Positions 41,574-54,120 of a DNA stretch of 64,000 nucleotides are shown here, in pieces. The notes under the pieces were generated by a model that did no database searches, had not been told where the DNA came from, and saw only the letters and a list, made by a program, of their open reading frames with translations. Origin of the DNA: Ramazzottius varieornatus (taxonomy: Eukaryota > Tardigrada > Eutardigrada > Parachela > Ramazzottiidae); the NCBI GenBank assembly GCA_001949185.1, contig BDGG01000003.1, forward strand, positions 2,649,158 to 2,713,157. Reading direction: 5' to 3'. Position 1 is the first letter of the stretch. Every line of letters begins with the position of its first letter. Made by a program: the position numbers and the translations under genes.

Positions 41574-43025
41574 ATCGGAACGTAGCAGCAATTTGAATTG
41601 CAGGTAACTCGTCCTGGCTGGATCATCAATCATGATTAATTCAAATTCAAGTTCTCAACAACAATTGAAATTATTCGTATTATTGGGATGGTGTTTTGTA
41701 ATTTTAGTTTTCGTAAAAGGGCATTTCTGTTCGGTGCCACGCGTCGGATGGGTAAGCGTTCAGATTGACCCTCTGGTATTTCGCGGTGAACACGTCGTTC
41801 CCAAGGTACCCAGTACGGATGGCTGTCGTCAATACGGACTGTTATGCTCCATGAAGTAGCTACGGTAAATACGAACCACACTGGAGAAACAGAACCCTAG
41901 CAGGATCCACCGGGTGTTGCTCACGTACACGTCATACAATGACGAAATACAGCTTCGCAAAGAACTTTGTACGCATTGTGGTTTTGCTGTGTACGTGCAC
42001 CAGCACACCGCTAGTCACTCAATCAAGTACTGACGGTGCTTTACAAGGCGAGAGAGCGATCTGTCCCCGCGCATTTCGCGTGCTTCCTTGCTGTCAGTTA
42101 TTAATCGAATTACCAACATCTTGGACTTCAGTTGTACATTAAAATATCTTCTCGTTCTTGGAATTCCGATTCAATACCGATTGATATCGAATTGACCAAC
42201 CCAGAATTTGCAATTGGAATTTGCAATGTCGGAATTGAAAAACCGTCAAATTTGACTATTTCCAATTACGAATTACATTATTCGGAACAACACTGCCGGT
42301 AAAACTGCTTTGACTATGTTGATCTTGAAAGTGGATCACGAAGTTTCGCTTTCAAGATAAGCAGCCCTCGAGTAGCTTATCGTGAAAGCGAAAACGGATT
42401 TTTCTCTACACACTTGGCTCCAAATTTCAAATTTTCATCTCAGCTGATCTCTGTCTGCACAGTGCTTCACGCTGCGAGATACCGTTTCACGTATGAGCTT
42501 CTTGGTACCTATTAGTGTCGGGGATATCGACAGACAGCGACTAGCCAGAGAGAAAAACATAAATTTCAGCCTAGTCAGGAGGCAAATTTTGCCTACGAAC
42601 CTACCCCGCAGAACTCGCGCATTTCCGGTCCCGTTTCCGAGACTTTCAGAAAACGCAATTTTGCCTCACTCACGACTGATTCCAGTTGATCAAGCAAACT
42701 CAAATTTTAAATCAACCGCTTGCGACATAAACAGCTCGTCGTGAGGAGGACTAATACTGTATTTCCNNNNNNNNNNNNNNNNNNNNNNNNNNNNNNNNNN
42801 NNNNNNNNNNNNNNNNNNNNNNNNNNNNNNNNNNNNNNNNNNNNNNNNNNNNNNNNNNNNNNAAACCTTAGAGGTAATACAGTAATTTTCTTTTGTTTTC
42901 CGCTCCCCGAATCCTGATTAATGTGAGGCTTCCCCTGTCTGCTGGAGTTTTCTATGAACATGATATCCTTCTCGTACTTTGTTGGAACAAACCGGATACA
43001 CGGATGAACTTGCTTTACACGAAAG
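41574..43025. other. Intergenic with AT-rich repeats and an assembly gap
   Basis: No gene recognised. About 42175-42265 has repeated AATTGCAATT/GAATTG-like words. Bases 42341-42362 and 42375-42395 form an imperfect inverted repeat (GCTTATC.TGAAAGCGAAA). A 96-base run of N occupies 42767-42862. TACTGTATT at 42755 and its complement ending at 42884 flank the gap, hinting at another TACTGTA-ended element. Confidence 0.5.
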
Positions 43026-43848
<823 letters not shown>

Positions 43849-43960
43849 ACATACGATTCGAAGAACCTTTCAGTGAATCAGATGTTTCATCATTGGTAAT
43901 CTTAGCTCAACGCACTTTTCCACAGGGAGAAACTGAACGTGAAAAGGGAGAGAGAAAACA

Positions 43961-44901
43961 TTAATGTTTGAGTTTCTGTCTTGACGTCGTCGGTTCCGTT
44001 TCGTACTCGACTTCAACACGAGCTCGTTTTCTCTTGAAGAACGGTACTTCAGGTTCTTCTTCCACTTCCTCCTCCGCTTCATCTTCCTCTTCCCACGCAT
44101 CTTCCATGTCTTCGATTTCCTCGTCGCTTTCCTCAAACTGATCCGCTGCGATATACTGCACTTTGCCCACATCCTCGTCCTCCATTTCTTCCTCGTCTTC
44201 CACCTCTTCATCGTCATCGTCGTCCTCTTCAGCCTCTCCTTCTTCTTCCAGACCACCCAAAGCTTTATCGAAGACTTTCTGTGGAAAATTGTAAATCTCA
44301 CCGTAGGTTCCCTGCTTCAGTCGCTCGAGCAGTTCTTTCTCGATATTCTTTTCGAGGTTCGCGGCACGCAAAGCTTTCTCCTCCCGCCGCAGTTCTCGAC
44401 GTTCATGCTTCTTCTGAATAGGGACAATCTTTTTCTGTCTCTTCAAAGTCAGCTTGCGCGTGGTAATGAGGTACTGGGTTATCTTGGTCATCCGCTGCTT
44501 GCATTTGTGACGAATCCATTTCGGCCAGTGAATAAGACGATCGTTAATTTGCTGCAGCGCCTTTTCGTAACTCTTCGACAACTACAAGCAGAAATCACCG
44601 ATAAATTCTTCACTTCGAAAATACAGGAAAGATGTTTACAGGCCATGGTTCGTACCTTGACTTTCTCCCACGTTTTGGCAGGAAAATGTGATCGCTCAAT
44701 GGTTTTGACGAAGAGGTATATGACGCCTTCTTCTTCTCGAACCGTGGCATATTGGCTATTAGCGAGCGGACAGGAAGTCGCGCTGCACAGTCCGGTAAGG
44801 TTGAACTCGTTGCGGCAGAACTTCTGGGACTTTGTGACAACTTTGAAGGAGCAGAAAGCAGAGTTCAGGATACTCCAGACGACGTCGTCCGATTGCGCCA
44901 T
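43961..44901 (-). CDS. MAK16: MAK16 ribosome biogenesis factor
   Basis: Two exons, 44901-44656 and 44581-43961, 288 residues (human about 300). It is a nucleolar factor for 60S subunit assembly. The N-terminus [20 protein letters not shown], the Cys residues at [14 protein letters not shown] and [12 protein letters not shown], and the central [18 protein letters not shown] and [13 protein letters not shown] are signature segments of the family. The C-terminal quarter is a long Glu/Asp run ended by a basic [10 protein letters not shown] stretch, as in orthologues. The single intron is 74 bases. Confidence 0.95.
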
Positions 44902-45363
44902 ACTATCGAGAGGATGATGGTGTTCGCCAGTAAATGCGGACGTGCTCGCCGTCTAGGAACTCAGGTTCCTACAAGCACATCTGTCAGAGCGGGCCACAGG
45001 ATACTCTCCAGTCATATAAGTCTGGATTTCATGAGCACGGAACACAGGAGGAACAGACAGTGGGCAAGGAATCGGAAGTGCCGGACGAGTCGACGACGTT
45101 GCTTCTGGTAGGGCTTCCGGCCCCAAAATATTAAATGGTGTGGGGGACAGACACGGAAACAATGTACAAAGAAAAGTTTTTCGCCTGAAATCCCGGCTTC
45201 GAGCTGGCTTCCCCGGGGGTCCGTGATTAGACAGTTTTCAATCGTGACTTTTTCTGGATTCTCCGATGTTCCATCACTTCCATGTTTGCGTTTTTCTCTG
45301 ACATCTTACCTATCCTGTGTCTATCTCTATTCCCGAGCCATCCGTTCGCACTGTCTCATAATC
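44902..45363. other. Divergent promoter region MAK16 / PSMB6
   Basis: About 460 bases between outward-facing starts. Short open frames only. A small palindrome AGGAAC...GTTCCT lies near 44957. No gene recognised. Confidence 0.5.
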
Positions 45364-46488
45364 ATGGAGCCCAAGACGGGATACGACTACACGGGAAAGG
45401 AGGAAGACTTCGTCAACACACCTATCTCGACGGGGGTATGCTGAGGCATTGAAACGTCTCTGTCTACCGATTCCACTGCAAGCAATGTAGTCCATGTTCA
45501 AGACGGCTAACACTGCTGGGTTCTTTTTCAGACAACGATCGTTGCTGTGGAGTACGGTGAAGGATTGGAGACTGGGATCGTGATAGGAGCCGACTCTCGA
45601 ACAACTTCGGGGTAGGTATGCGCCTCTCGAATCAACAAGCGCTATTCAACTACGAGTCTATGACCATTGGACAGTGGAACCATAATTATCCTTTCTGTGG
45701 CGGCTAACCTTCGTGTTTCTGTGCTTCCAGAACGTACGTCTCAAACCGCTTCACGGATAAGCTGACACGTGTGACGGAGAATATTTATTGCTGTCGATCT
45801 GGCTCTGCTGCCGATACCCAAGCGATTGCGGACATAGTTGCGTATCACTTGAGCCTTCTTGAGTGAGTTTGCATACCGAAAGTTCCTTCCAGTGCATCGC
45901 ATCGAGATGCTGGATGTCAGTGTTGCGATATGCTCAACTGTCTTGTGGTGCTACAGAGTGCAGACTGGAGAACCCCCGAGAGTTCGAGTAGCTGCAAAGC
46001 TTTTCCAAGAACTGTGTTACAATAACCGCGATTCGCTGATGGCTGGCATCATCTGTGCTGGATGGGACCGCTACGAAGGAGGACAGGTAAATCTCGGTTT
46101 CCATTTATGGACAGGGCTTACTGCTGATTGCTTTCAAATCGTTTTAGTGTTACACGATTCCTGTCGGAGGTATGTGCGTCCGTCAGCCCGTGTGCACAGG
46201 TGGTTCCGGAAGCACGTACGTTTTCGGTTATGTCGATCAGAATTACAAGAAGGGAATGAATAAGGATCAGTGCCTCCAGTTCGTAGCAAACTGTAAGTCG
46301 CGAAGCGTAAGTCATATTCATCTGGGGTGATGAGCTCTGTATCGGAACGTGCTTTTTTAGATGTCGCTCTCGCCATCTCGCGTGATAACGCTAGTGGTGG
46401 TGTTGTTCGATTAGCCACCATCAGCAAGAACGGTCTGGAACGTTTTAATTTACTTGACAAGGCCATTCCACAACATTGGGAAGGCTAG
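45364..46488 (+). CDS. PSMB6: Proteasome subunit beta-1 (PSMB6)
   Basis: Six exons: 45364-45435, 45532-45611, 45731-45862, 45957-46086, 46148-46292, 46361-46488; 228 residues. It is the caspase-like catalytic beta subunit of the 20S core, made as a precursor that cleaves itself before Thr25 ([11 protein letters not shown]). The family marks [52 protein letters not shown] and GGVVRLATI are all present. SAADTQA and the short propeptide place it with PSMB6 rather than PSMB7 or PSMB5. Confidence 0.95.
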
Positions 46489-46704
46489 GAAAAGAAACCT
46501 CCCACATCTTGTCATCTTCTCCTCTGGTTCGTAAGCTCATAAAACCGTGGGCAAGTCAGCTCTCAGATATTTAATAGTAAAACACTGTTTTCGCTTTTTT
46601 AACTGAATATACAGTTAACCGCTGAAACAATGCTTTCAAGCTAGCATGGAACTACGTCGATAAAATTTTCTCTGAGCATCATGTTCGAAACATGGAAATG
46701 TGGG

Positions 46705-47631
46705 TTACTTGTGAGCCAGTTCGAGTTCGATGAGCACTCCTCCACAGTCTTTAGGGTGGAGGAAAACCACCGGAAGTCCGTGAGCACCGATCTTGGTCTT
46801 GCCGTTTCCCAGTATTCTGACGTTGCGCTTCTTCAATTCAGCTATGGCGGCTTCGATGTCATCGACTTCTATGCATAAGTGATGCATACCACCGCTCTTG
46901 TTCTTGTCCAGGAAGGCCTGCACCGGACTTTTCTCTCCGAGAGGATGAAGTAGCTACGGACATCAAGCACAATCCGTGCGTTTTATGGTAAGGGGCATCA
47001 TCACTTTCAAGGGCGATTGACTAATAGTCGAACTCGAAAATACGAAGAACGGACCCAAGCCGACTAACCTCGATCTTTGTATTGGGAAGCTCAACGAAGA
47101 CCGTGTAAACACCATGTTCCGGAAGCGGCTGCCGGGAATAAGACTATTACTTCCGGGTCCGTCACTGAACCGGCACTCACTATCCTTAAGTTCAACACGA
47201 AATCCAGTCTCTTCTCGAAAATTATTCCTCGAGCAAGTATACTGTGGTCAGCTATAGATAATTCTGCAAGACTCAGGCCGCTTTGCGTCACTTACCACCA
47301 CTTCGCTGACTGTTGCTCCAAAGACTTCTTTATACATTGTCCGTGCCGCTTGGATATCGGGAGTAACAACTGCAACATGGTTCAATCTTCCCAGTCCCCA
47401 CAAAGCCTGCAACGAATCGCTGTAAGGTTCGGAACACCATGGTACAAAACTTTGAACTTTTTATCGCAGAAGGTTATGTGGCGCTAAGATGTTGTCAGAA
47501 AATCAATTCAGGATATGGCTTACTTCGTTGACCGCTGGCTTGGTATTTGCACCGGAAGTCGCCAGATTCCTTGTCGATATAGTAGTACACACTTTTCTAA
47601 GGACAGTGGAAAACCTTGACAGAGCAGACAT
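46705..47631 (-). CDS. MCEE: Methylmalonyl-CoA epimerase, mitochondrial
   Basis: Four exons in transcription order: 47631-47524, 47406-47296, 47128-47069, 46953-46705; 175 residues (human 176). It converts (S)- to (R)-methylmalonyl-CoA in the propionate pathway, before methylmalonyl-CoA mutase. Exon 1 is a typical presequence rich in Ser, Thr and Arg (MSALSRFSTVLRKVCTTIST). The vicinal-oxygen-chelate domain follows: LGRLNHVAVVTPDI with the first metal His, LPEHGVYTVFVELP, SGGMHHLCIEVDDI with the second His, and HPKDCGGVLIELE with the Glu ligand. All four joints keep frame. Confidence 0.95.
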
Positions 47632-48270
47632 ATTTTCTGACAAATGGCTGAATGGCGGAGGGAGCGAAGGGACGCAGTGCCAGAAGAGTCTGACCATAGA
47701 CACGACGGGATCAGCTGTTCGTCAGGTACACGTCTGCTCCTAACTCGTGAAACTTCTTGAAGTGCAACCAAACACGACCGATCTTTACCATGAAAGCGAA
47801 ACAAACGGATACTAGTTTGTAGACTGCAACGAGATTTGCGGGAAAACGCGTTTACTGGAAAGAAAACACGAAGTTTATTCAGTTTGTTCTATTTGAAATC
47901 ACACGACAAGTCACAGCGAGCTCGAGAGAATTTGAATTTCCACTATTTCGCCCAGTAAACGTAATCAACAATCAAACGGATCACAGGACATGATCACATT
48001 GACCGTGGGCGCGTACACGGTGGAAAAAACACACTTGGACGGAAATCAAATTCACACATCCTAACTCTTTGAACTACTGGTACAGACTAACGATCAATAC
48101 TAAAAACCGACGTTTGGGTAAACTTACTTCGTAATAATGAAGTGATACCTTTTAAAGCTTGGGATGTGCGCTGACAGGAATTTGAAGCTATTTTCATCGA
48201 TGGACCGCCATCACGGTTCCCTGGGTTTTCCACCGTATGAGCGTTCCACAGGCCGTCTCCGAGATCATAG
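47632..48270. other. Intergenic MCEE / GINS1
   Basis: 5' flank of MCEE and 3' flank of GINS1, both minus strand. Overlapping short frames (for example 47520-47804) are shadows of the MCEE first exon. No gene or repeat recognised. Confidence 0.5.
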
Positions 48271-49202
48271 CTACACATGGACATGTTCGAGAACTCCTTG
48301 CCGTATCAAATGTTCGCATTCCGTCCTTGGCAAAACGTGGCGGGTGTATTTCTTGAGGTGAATCGTCTCACCATCTTCCGTTTCGTAGTCTCCATAATCT
48401 AAAAGCACTCGAACCTAAAGACCAAACACCATAACAGAAACACTTCGGCTGACCTTCCCGTTTCCGCCTAGGCATGCAGTCAATTAAAGTATATGTTTGA
48501 ACGAATAACCATCACGAACCACGTACATGGATGAAATGCTCCTTGGGAGGCCGCTGATGGACCGTCAAGTTTAGACCATCGAGTTCCATCATGTAGTTGG
48601 TCAGTTCAGTGTTGTAGCTGTTAAACCACTCGACTTCCTTCTCCGACAAGGTCGACCGGATCTCCCGTGGTATTATGCCTCCAAGATTCCAGCGAATACT
48701 CCTTAAACGTTCCGCCCTGTTATAGTGATAAGCAACTAAACAGCGCTTATTCCGTTCCATTGCAATATGCCGGAAGTGGATGCTGTGGAGGATATTCTGG
48801 TGCGACGAAGTATCTGCCTGACTCTGAAGTCGTCCCCTGATAAGCACAAATGGCAGTTAGAATACGTGGATGATTTAAGAGGAGCTTTATGTCCTTGATG
48901 GAGAATCATCTGTATAAACAGAACAACATCAAGAGCTAAATACTCATACTGTTAAATCTTACGTATCTTGCTGGTTGGCCTCAAAGATATCCTTGATCTC
49001 TTCACATACTGCTCGGACTGTTTCGCCCTGCAAGAGTAGCCATTATGATAGATTGGGACAAAGGCATGTGGACATAAGGAAGAACCAAAGGGCGATCATT
49101 TTGGAAGGAACCAAGCTTAATACGTACGTTGTATGGTGGGATTGAATTCTCCGCAGCTCGGTCGAGTCCACGTATGAGATCTGTTGCTCTTCTTCCATAC
49201 AT
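48271..49202 (-). CDS. GINS1: GINS complex subunit 1 (PSF1)
   Basis: Four exons in transcription order: 49202-49128, 49027-48963, 48836-48527, 48414-48271; 197 residues (human 196). It is part of the GINS tetramer that joins CDC45 and MCM2-7 in the replicative CMG helicase. Family segments: [36 protein letters not shown] followed by [25 protein letters not shown] and a C-terminal B domain with [19 protein letters not shown] and [10 protein letters not shown]. All introns are 65-112 bases long except the third-to-last exon gap of similar size. Confidence 0.95.
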
Positions 49203-50073
49203 TTTAAGTGATGGTCGCTGAACGTCAGTCCACCAAAGCGTTCGATAATACACCTGCACGAAGGAAACTATCACATCTGAAAAAGCGGAACAGGAATGCG
49301 AACACGAACTTACCTGTGAAGCCTGGTTTTCTTTTGGTCCTATCAATGCTCTCATGGGCTTCTCTGTCCGAGTTTATACTGTCTTTCCTTTCTCCGGGAC
49401 ATGCAGTGGACTGCGGAGAATTGAAAGACCTAGTTGCGACGTGGCGAAATTTGACGAGCCAAACGGCAGAATAGAATGACGAATTAATTGGAGATTACTG
49501 GAAGATGCTGAGAGAAAGAACAACAAAGAAGATGCGCCGAATTTATCCAGGCTGTATCGAATTTTCGTAATGTACGGTCGGCTGCTACATCAAAAGCGGC
49601 TTGGACCGAGAAGCCGGTTTCGGGTTGATTTTGGAAAGCTTCGCATCGTATGCCTGGTCGGTTTTTAACGAGTGGCAGTACGGTACGGCGAAACCTGGAC
49701 CGCCAGCTCGGAGCCATACATCGTTAAGTGGACGAGGTGTAACCATCCAAGAAATCCTAGGAAGTGACGGCTTACGGCTAAGTAAACAAAATTTCCAAAA
49801 AACCAAAGGGCGTCGAAATCTTCCAGGAGATAGCGAAACTAATCTTCGTTGTCCAGGCAAATCTTCACTTCAAACCCATCTGCACAAATCATCCAAAATT
49901 CTAAAACCACAACTGCACCGAATGGCGAATACGAAGCACGATGAAAGCCATTCCGCGCCACTGATCTGCTTGACTGCAAGAACATCCGCACAGGCACACA
50001 CAGACAAATGTTCATAATTATTAAACAGATATGTTTATTTGAAAGGGAACATGAAAACTAATATAAGCGAAGT
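49203..50073. other. Intergenic GINS1 / ATP synthase e
   Basis: A plus-strand open frame at about 49601-50017 is fairly long but begins at TTG, has no recognisable family, and its composition is unremarkable. I treat the region as non-coding with low confidence. Confidence 0.4.
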
Positions 50074-50454
50074 CTAGTGCTTTCCGTGTTTCGTGTCCGA
50101 AGTAACGCGGAACTGATCTTCAAAGTCGTCTGGAACCGGGACACCAACTTCCCTAGCCAGTACTAGCATCTCTTCGCGTGTTCGAGCGTTCTTCTCCCGA
50201 AGGGCAGCAGCTTCTCGCGCAGGTCGCTTACGTTCTTCAATTTCATGAAGGCGTTCCTCCTTTCGGACAAGCCGACGATTATGCCAAACACCGTAGGAAA
50301 GTCCAGCAATCAAAGCAGCCCAGCGCGCAACTCGAATGGTGGGTGAGATGGGCGCAGGAGGAAGCAGCGGCTTTGGCGGTGGCTTCGGCGAGGCTCTTTG
50401 CGTAACGAAAGCAGTCTGACGGGCCAGAGTTGCTCCAGAAGGCTTAGTATCCAT
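50074..50454 (-). CDS. ATP5ME: ATP synthase membrane subunit e
   Basis: One exon, 126 residues from ATG 50454. Subunit e is a small inner-mitochondrial-membrane protein of the Fo sector that supports dimerisation of ATP synthase. The matching core is ISPTIRVARWAALIAGLSYG, one membrane helix with the GxxxG-like G-L-S-Y-G end, followed by an Arg/Glu-rich coiled coil (EERLHEIEERKRPAREAAAL). The family is usually about 70-100 residues; here there is a 35-residue Thr/Pro-rich N-terminal extension and a longer C-terminus. The frame remains open upstream to 50565 but 50454 is the first suitable ATG. Confidence 0.82.
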   Translation of the reverse strand: MDTKPSGATLARQTAFVTQRASPKPPPKPLLPPAPISPTIRVARWAALIAGLSYGVWHNRRLVRKEERLHEIEERKRPAREAAALREKNARTREEMLVLAREVGVPVPDDFEDQFRVTSDTKHGKH

Positions 50455-51138
50455 CCTACACAATAACAAAACGGTGCGCGCCACGCGGATAACTATCGTC
50501 AGAGGTTGCAAAACACCTCCTGCTATGACTGACTTCAGCCGAAGTCGGGTAACAGAAATACACAACGTGGGGACTTACGAGACTTGCTGATCCATGCTTA
50601 GACGCTATAATCAGATCCCTATATTTGTCTTCCCGGAGCTCACAACAGTAGATGGAAGATCCTGCAAATCCGTGCAACGAGAAGGAAAATGGGAGCAAGC
50701 TAGAAAGAACTTCGGAATCTTCGCCGTCGCCTCGAATCCTAAAGTCTGATCAAACGATCATCAAAGCCACTCTAATCAAAGTGATCAGCTGGCCCAGTCA
50801 CGGTTTTCACCCTGTACACGGAGTGGCCTACCATGGTCCGATTAACTTGATCGACAAACCATCCAGCACGCAGGTGGTCGTGTGGTGGTGTTCAATGAGT
50901 GTGTATTGATCTGCTGATTGGCTTGATTTGCTCGTGTCGAAAAGCCCCGTTCAAAGAGATCTGCAGATTGCAGGAGCAAACCTCAGATGCTCTCCCGTCT
51001 CCACGAGTGCACATCCCTCGAGCCTCGTCTCATCAGGCAGGCCTCCAACCACCTTCTTGTCTGTAGATGCCCATTTGGAGGACTGCGACTGTTCCGGAAT
51101 AGTTCTTGCGCGCACGGAAGGGGGACACTTCATCGACG
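50455..51138. other. Divergent promoter region ATP5ME / NDUFB5
   Basis: About 680 bases between outward-facing starts. A plus-strand frame at 50652-50909 (85 codons) has no recognisable similarity. No repeat seen. Confidence 0.45.
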
Positions 51139-51759
51139 ATGGCGCTTTGCCTGAATGCTGGAAGACTGTGCCTGCGGATATCCAAGACAGCTCTTCAACC
51201 TTCATCCCAGCTCCACACTCTACACTGCATCGTACCTCAACAGCCCCTAGTTTTGCGGAAAAAAGATGCGATTGGTGTGATATGTATCAGGAACATGAGT
51301 GCCAAGCGTCAGTTTGTTATCTTCCCCACGCGGTTTGTGTGGAGACGCTTTAAACGGGACTTCCATTTCTTTGTGATGCTAGGCATTATCCCTCTGACGC
51401 TCATCACCATCTACGCAAACGTCTTCGTCGGTCCAGCAGAACTAGCCGAGATCCCGGAGGGATACGTTCCCGAAGAGTACGAGTACTACAAAAGCCCAGT
51501 TACGCGGTGGCTGCAAAAACATCTTCTTCAGCCTCCGCAGCAGGGTTACGAAATGATGCTGCACCGTTTGGATACGGAGACAGAGAAGATGCGTCTTCGT
51601 CGTTTGCACAAGAGAATTCGAGCGCTACAGGCTGAACGAATGGATTACATGGGCTACATGGCCAACCGCGGACCTACTACCAAGTACATCGAGCAAATCG
51701 GAGAGCAGTACGATAGACTCAATGACGAACGGCGAGATCCCGTGGGTGTGGAGCAGTAA
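51139..51759 (+). CDS. NDUFB5: NADH dehydrogenase (complex I) beta subcomplex subunit 5
   Basis: Single exon, 206 residues from ATG 51139 (human 189). An accessory (SGDH) subunit in the membrane arm of respiratory complex I. The first 30 or so residues form a presequence (MALCLNAGRLCLRISKTALQ). They are followed by one membrane helix at FHFFVMLGIIPLTLITIYAN, then the family signature GPAELAEIPEGYVPEEYEYY and SPVTRWLQKH, and a charged C-terminal helix. Similarity to orthologues covers the mature protein. Confidence 0.92.
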   Translation: MALCLNAGRLCLRISKTALQPSSQLHTLHCIVPQQPLVLRKKDAIGVICIRNMSAKRQFVIFPTRFVWRRFKRDFHFFVMLGIIPLTLITIYANVFVGPAELAEIPEGYVPEEYEYYKSPVTRWLQKHLLQPPQQGYEMMLHRLDTETEKMRLRRLHKRIRALQAERMDYMGYMANRGPTTKYIEQIGEQYDRLNDERRDPVGVEQ

Positions 51760-52079
51760 AAGCCTGGTCCTCTTTGTATATCCTGCTTCGGAAACATCTA
51801 AACTCTTCCTATTAAACTGCTTTAGTGTGAAATTTAGCCGGAATTGTCGGCGAGTTCATACAAAACAGATTTCTTATATTATTTTATCTGTGTTTGTGTG
51901 TGAGAATATCTGCTAGTTTTCTGTGAAACCGCTATAATTACGTATAAAATGTATGGTCAAACCGGAAGTCACCCGAAAACGCGTGTCGCAGGCTCACTGT
52001 TTTGATCAGAGAACTGGAAATGTTCACCGGTGAAAATCGATCCGTAAAGAACCAGGTATTTATAATTTATTGAGCATTC
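51760..52079. other. Intergenic between convergent genes
   Basis: 3' flanks of NDUFB5 (+) and SRPRB (-), AT-rich. No gene or repeat recognised. Confidence 0.6.
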
Positions 52080-53537
52080 TTAGGCGAGAGTAGCTAAGAA
52101 TTCTATGACGGATTTCATGTCATCTGTGACAGCCAATTCAGAGCTTTTGCAAATACTTTTCACAAACGTTACTTTGTTGTTTCGGAGTTGAGCGAACTCG
52201 AAATCTTTTTCCATATTCCCAATGAACTCGCTGCGATTTCCCTTCTTGGTAGCAGGGTTATACTTCGTTATCCTGATGGCATTCCTGGAGCAGCAAACAC
52301 AAACTTGAGCAATACATAGTGGAGCTAATTTTGTTTTCGCTATCAAGGGCGAGGCCGACCACACGGAAACTACTGCTTATATGTTCCGCAGATACGTACA
52401 TTTCCTTTTCGAGCAGGACCATCACAACATCGACGTCCTTCGCAGCAACTTGGTCTGGAAGTGGAGACCTTGATCAACCGAGAGCCCGCGCCAAGCAGCG
52501 CGGTACAGGACGAAAGCCGGATCACGGGCAGAGCTTACCTTGTTTGTTGCAGACAACAAGGACTGGAATCTTTCGCTTAACTATTTCGGGATCGGTGAGG
52601 ACTCGGTATAAAATACTGCAAAGTATTGATGATAATCAAACACGATTCAGCACTGTACGCGAGGCCGTAATATTGGTAACAAACATATTATACATAATTA
52701 TACGGGAACCCGGAAGTTAATTTCTCACTCTGCAGCCTCTTGAGCCTCCTTCGATACTGAACTCGAAATCGACACGCTATCCACCATAAATATGATTCCC
52801 CTGAAGAAGAATGATGTAGACATTCACCAGTTCGGTAAACTCATCTAAGAAAATACCGTACAGTGGTACAGGAACTTGACACGTACTTACTTGCATAGAT
52901 GCTTGTTCATGTTGAAAACGTCCCATCGAAGTCTTTCGTATCCTGGTACATCGATCAGCTGGATTTCCTTCCCCTAGAATGCATACCTTTGATTTACACC
53001 CGTTCGTTCAGCCGCGTACTTCGAAAGCTGACGCACAGGTTCGTCGGGTATGAGGTTCTTTGTCCATCCGATGTTTTTCACAAGAGAGGATACCGTCAGT
53101 GCGCTTCGGTCTTGCGTTAGCTACAAAGACAGACAGCACTGAAGATCGAAAGTGTGAGGATAACGCAGCAAGAGTCACGCAGCAGAGTAAAATACTTGTA
53201 CGAACAACGCTGTTTTTCCGGAACCGTTCCTTCCAAGAATTAGGACGAACTGCAACTTGCGAGACTGTTTCCGGATGAGATAGTAAACTGCAATGGGACA
53301 CTCGTAAGTCACATAACTGGCTTTGCTTAGACAATCGGTATGGCTTCGTCACATAGACAGTCTTGAATGCCAGAACCCGTCCAAACCAATGGAACGAAGT
53401 TGCGGAGACTTACAGATGAGAGAAGCGGCTCCAACGAACAACAGAGTTCCGATGATATAGTACAACGTGGACAGCTCTATTGATCCATCGTTTACCACCG
53501 CCTTCGTTTCCGTCGTGGCCGCTTTCTGCTCGTTCAT
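52080..53537 (-). CDS. SRPRB: Signal recognition particle receptor subunit beta
   Basis: Eight exons in transcription order: 53537-53414, 53287-53196, 53120-53037, 52973-52891, 52800-52729, 52615-52539, 52454-52400, 52284-52080; 263 residues (human 271), all phases consistent. It is an ER-membrane GTPase that anchors the SRP receptor alpha subunit. An N-terminal membrane helix (YYIIGTLLFVGAASLIFYYL) precedes the GTPase domain: P-loop GRNGSGKTA, the T-x-T-S-like ALTVSSLVKNIG switch, LIDVPGYERLR (G3), GIIFMVDS and VVCNKQD (G4). The C-terminus has FEFAQL as in orthologues. The 63-base intron before exon 4 is frame-neutral apart from its own TAG acceptor. Confidence 0.92.
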
Positions 53538-54120
53538 GATCCCCCACCACCACAAGCTGTATGGAATGGATCAATCTTTTCTTTTTCAAGAAGATATCAG
53601 ACAACGGAACAAAGTACTCGTAGTGGTTACTGGTTAGTCAACGAGGACGACATCAACAATCGAAATCGCAAACTGTGTGCCGACTGGCGACTGGCAAAAT
53701 GACTGGGTCGGGTCGGGTCGGGTCGGGTCGGGTCGGGTCGGGTCGGTGCAGCGACGGACGTGCTAGCCGATGCTTTAGCCTCTAGAACCGTCAATGAGCA
53801 AATCCAACTTTGAAAGTTGAAAGTTGAATTAACGTGAAGGAACCTGGAATGTGACAAATTTGACCTGATCAGTCTCCCGGTCGGTTTGAAGTTCGAATCC
53901 CCACTTCTCCGTCATCTCGGTTCGTGTTTACGTTTCTGGCCTCATCCTGGTGGATCGAAGCTCATTCGTTTTGCGTCCTGTAACAGTAAGGCACTACAGT
54001 ACCTGTCTACCTGTGCAATCCCTGATCTCACATACCTGTTTCTCCGATTTCCTACTTAGTTTGACGTGCTGTAGTGCAGCGCTGACTGTCCTAGGTGAGG
54101 TGTTTGCTGGTCGCGGGAAG
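53538..54120. other. Divergent promoter region SRPRB / GTF2F1
   Basis: Contains the (GGGTC)n microsatellite at 53704-53746. No gene recognised; a TTCGAATCC word at 53890 does not fit a tRNA. Confidence 0.5.
53704..53746. repeat. Microsatellite (GGGTC)n, about 8 units
   Basis: Perfect five-base tandem repeat of about 43 bases, roughly 170 bases upstream of the SRPRB start codon, so perhaps in its promoter or leader. On the transcribed strand of SRPRB it reads (GACCC)n. Confidence 0.95.

Noticed and set aside
47408-47450. Possible MCEE start MVFRTLQRFVAG
   Set aside because: Out of frame with the enzyme; the exon at 47524-47631 gives a good presequence in frame.
48087-48284. Open frame overlapping the GINS1 3' end
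   Set aside because: Shadow of the last GINS1 exon in another frame.
49601-50017. 139-codon plus-strand open frame
   Set aside because: Starts at TTG, no recognisable similarity, no splice support.
50652-50909. 85-codon plus-strand open frame
   Set aside because: Lies in a divergent promoter region with no recognisable similarity.
53880-53905. TTCGAATCC resembling a tRNA T-loop
   Set aside because: No matching T-stem, D-arm or anticodon arm around it.
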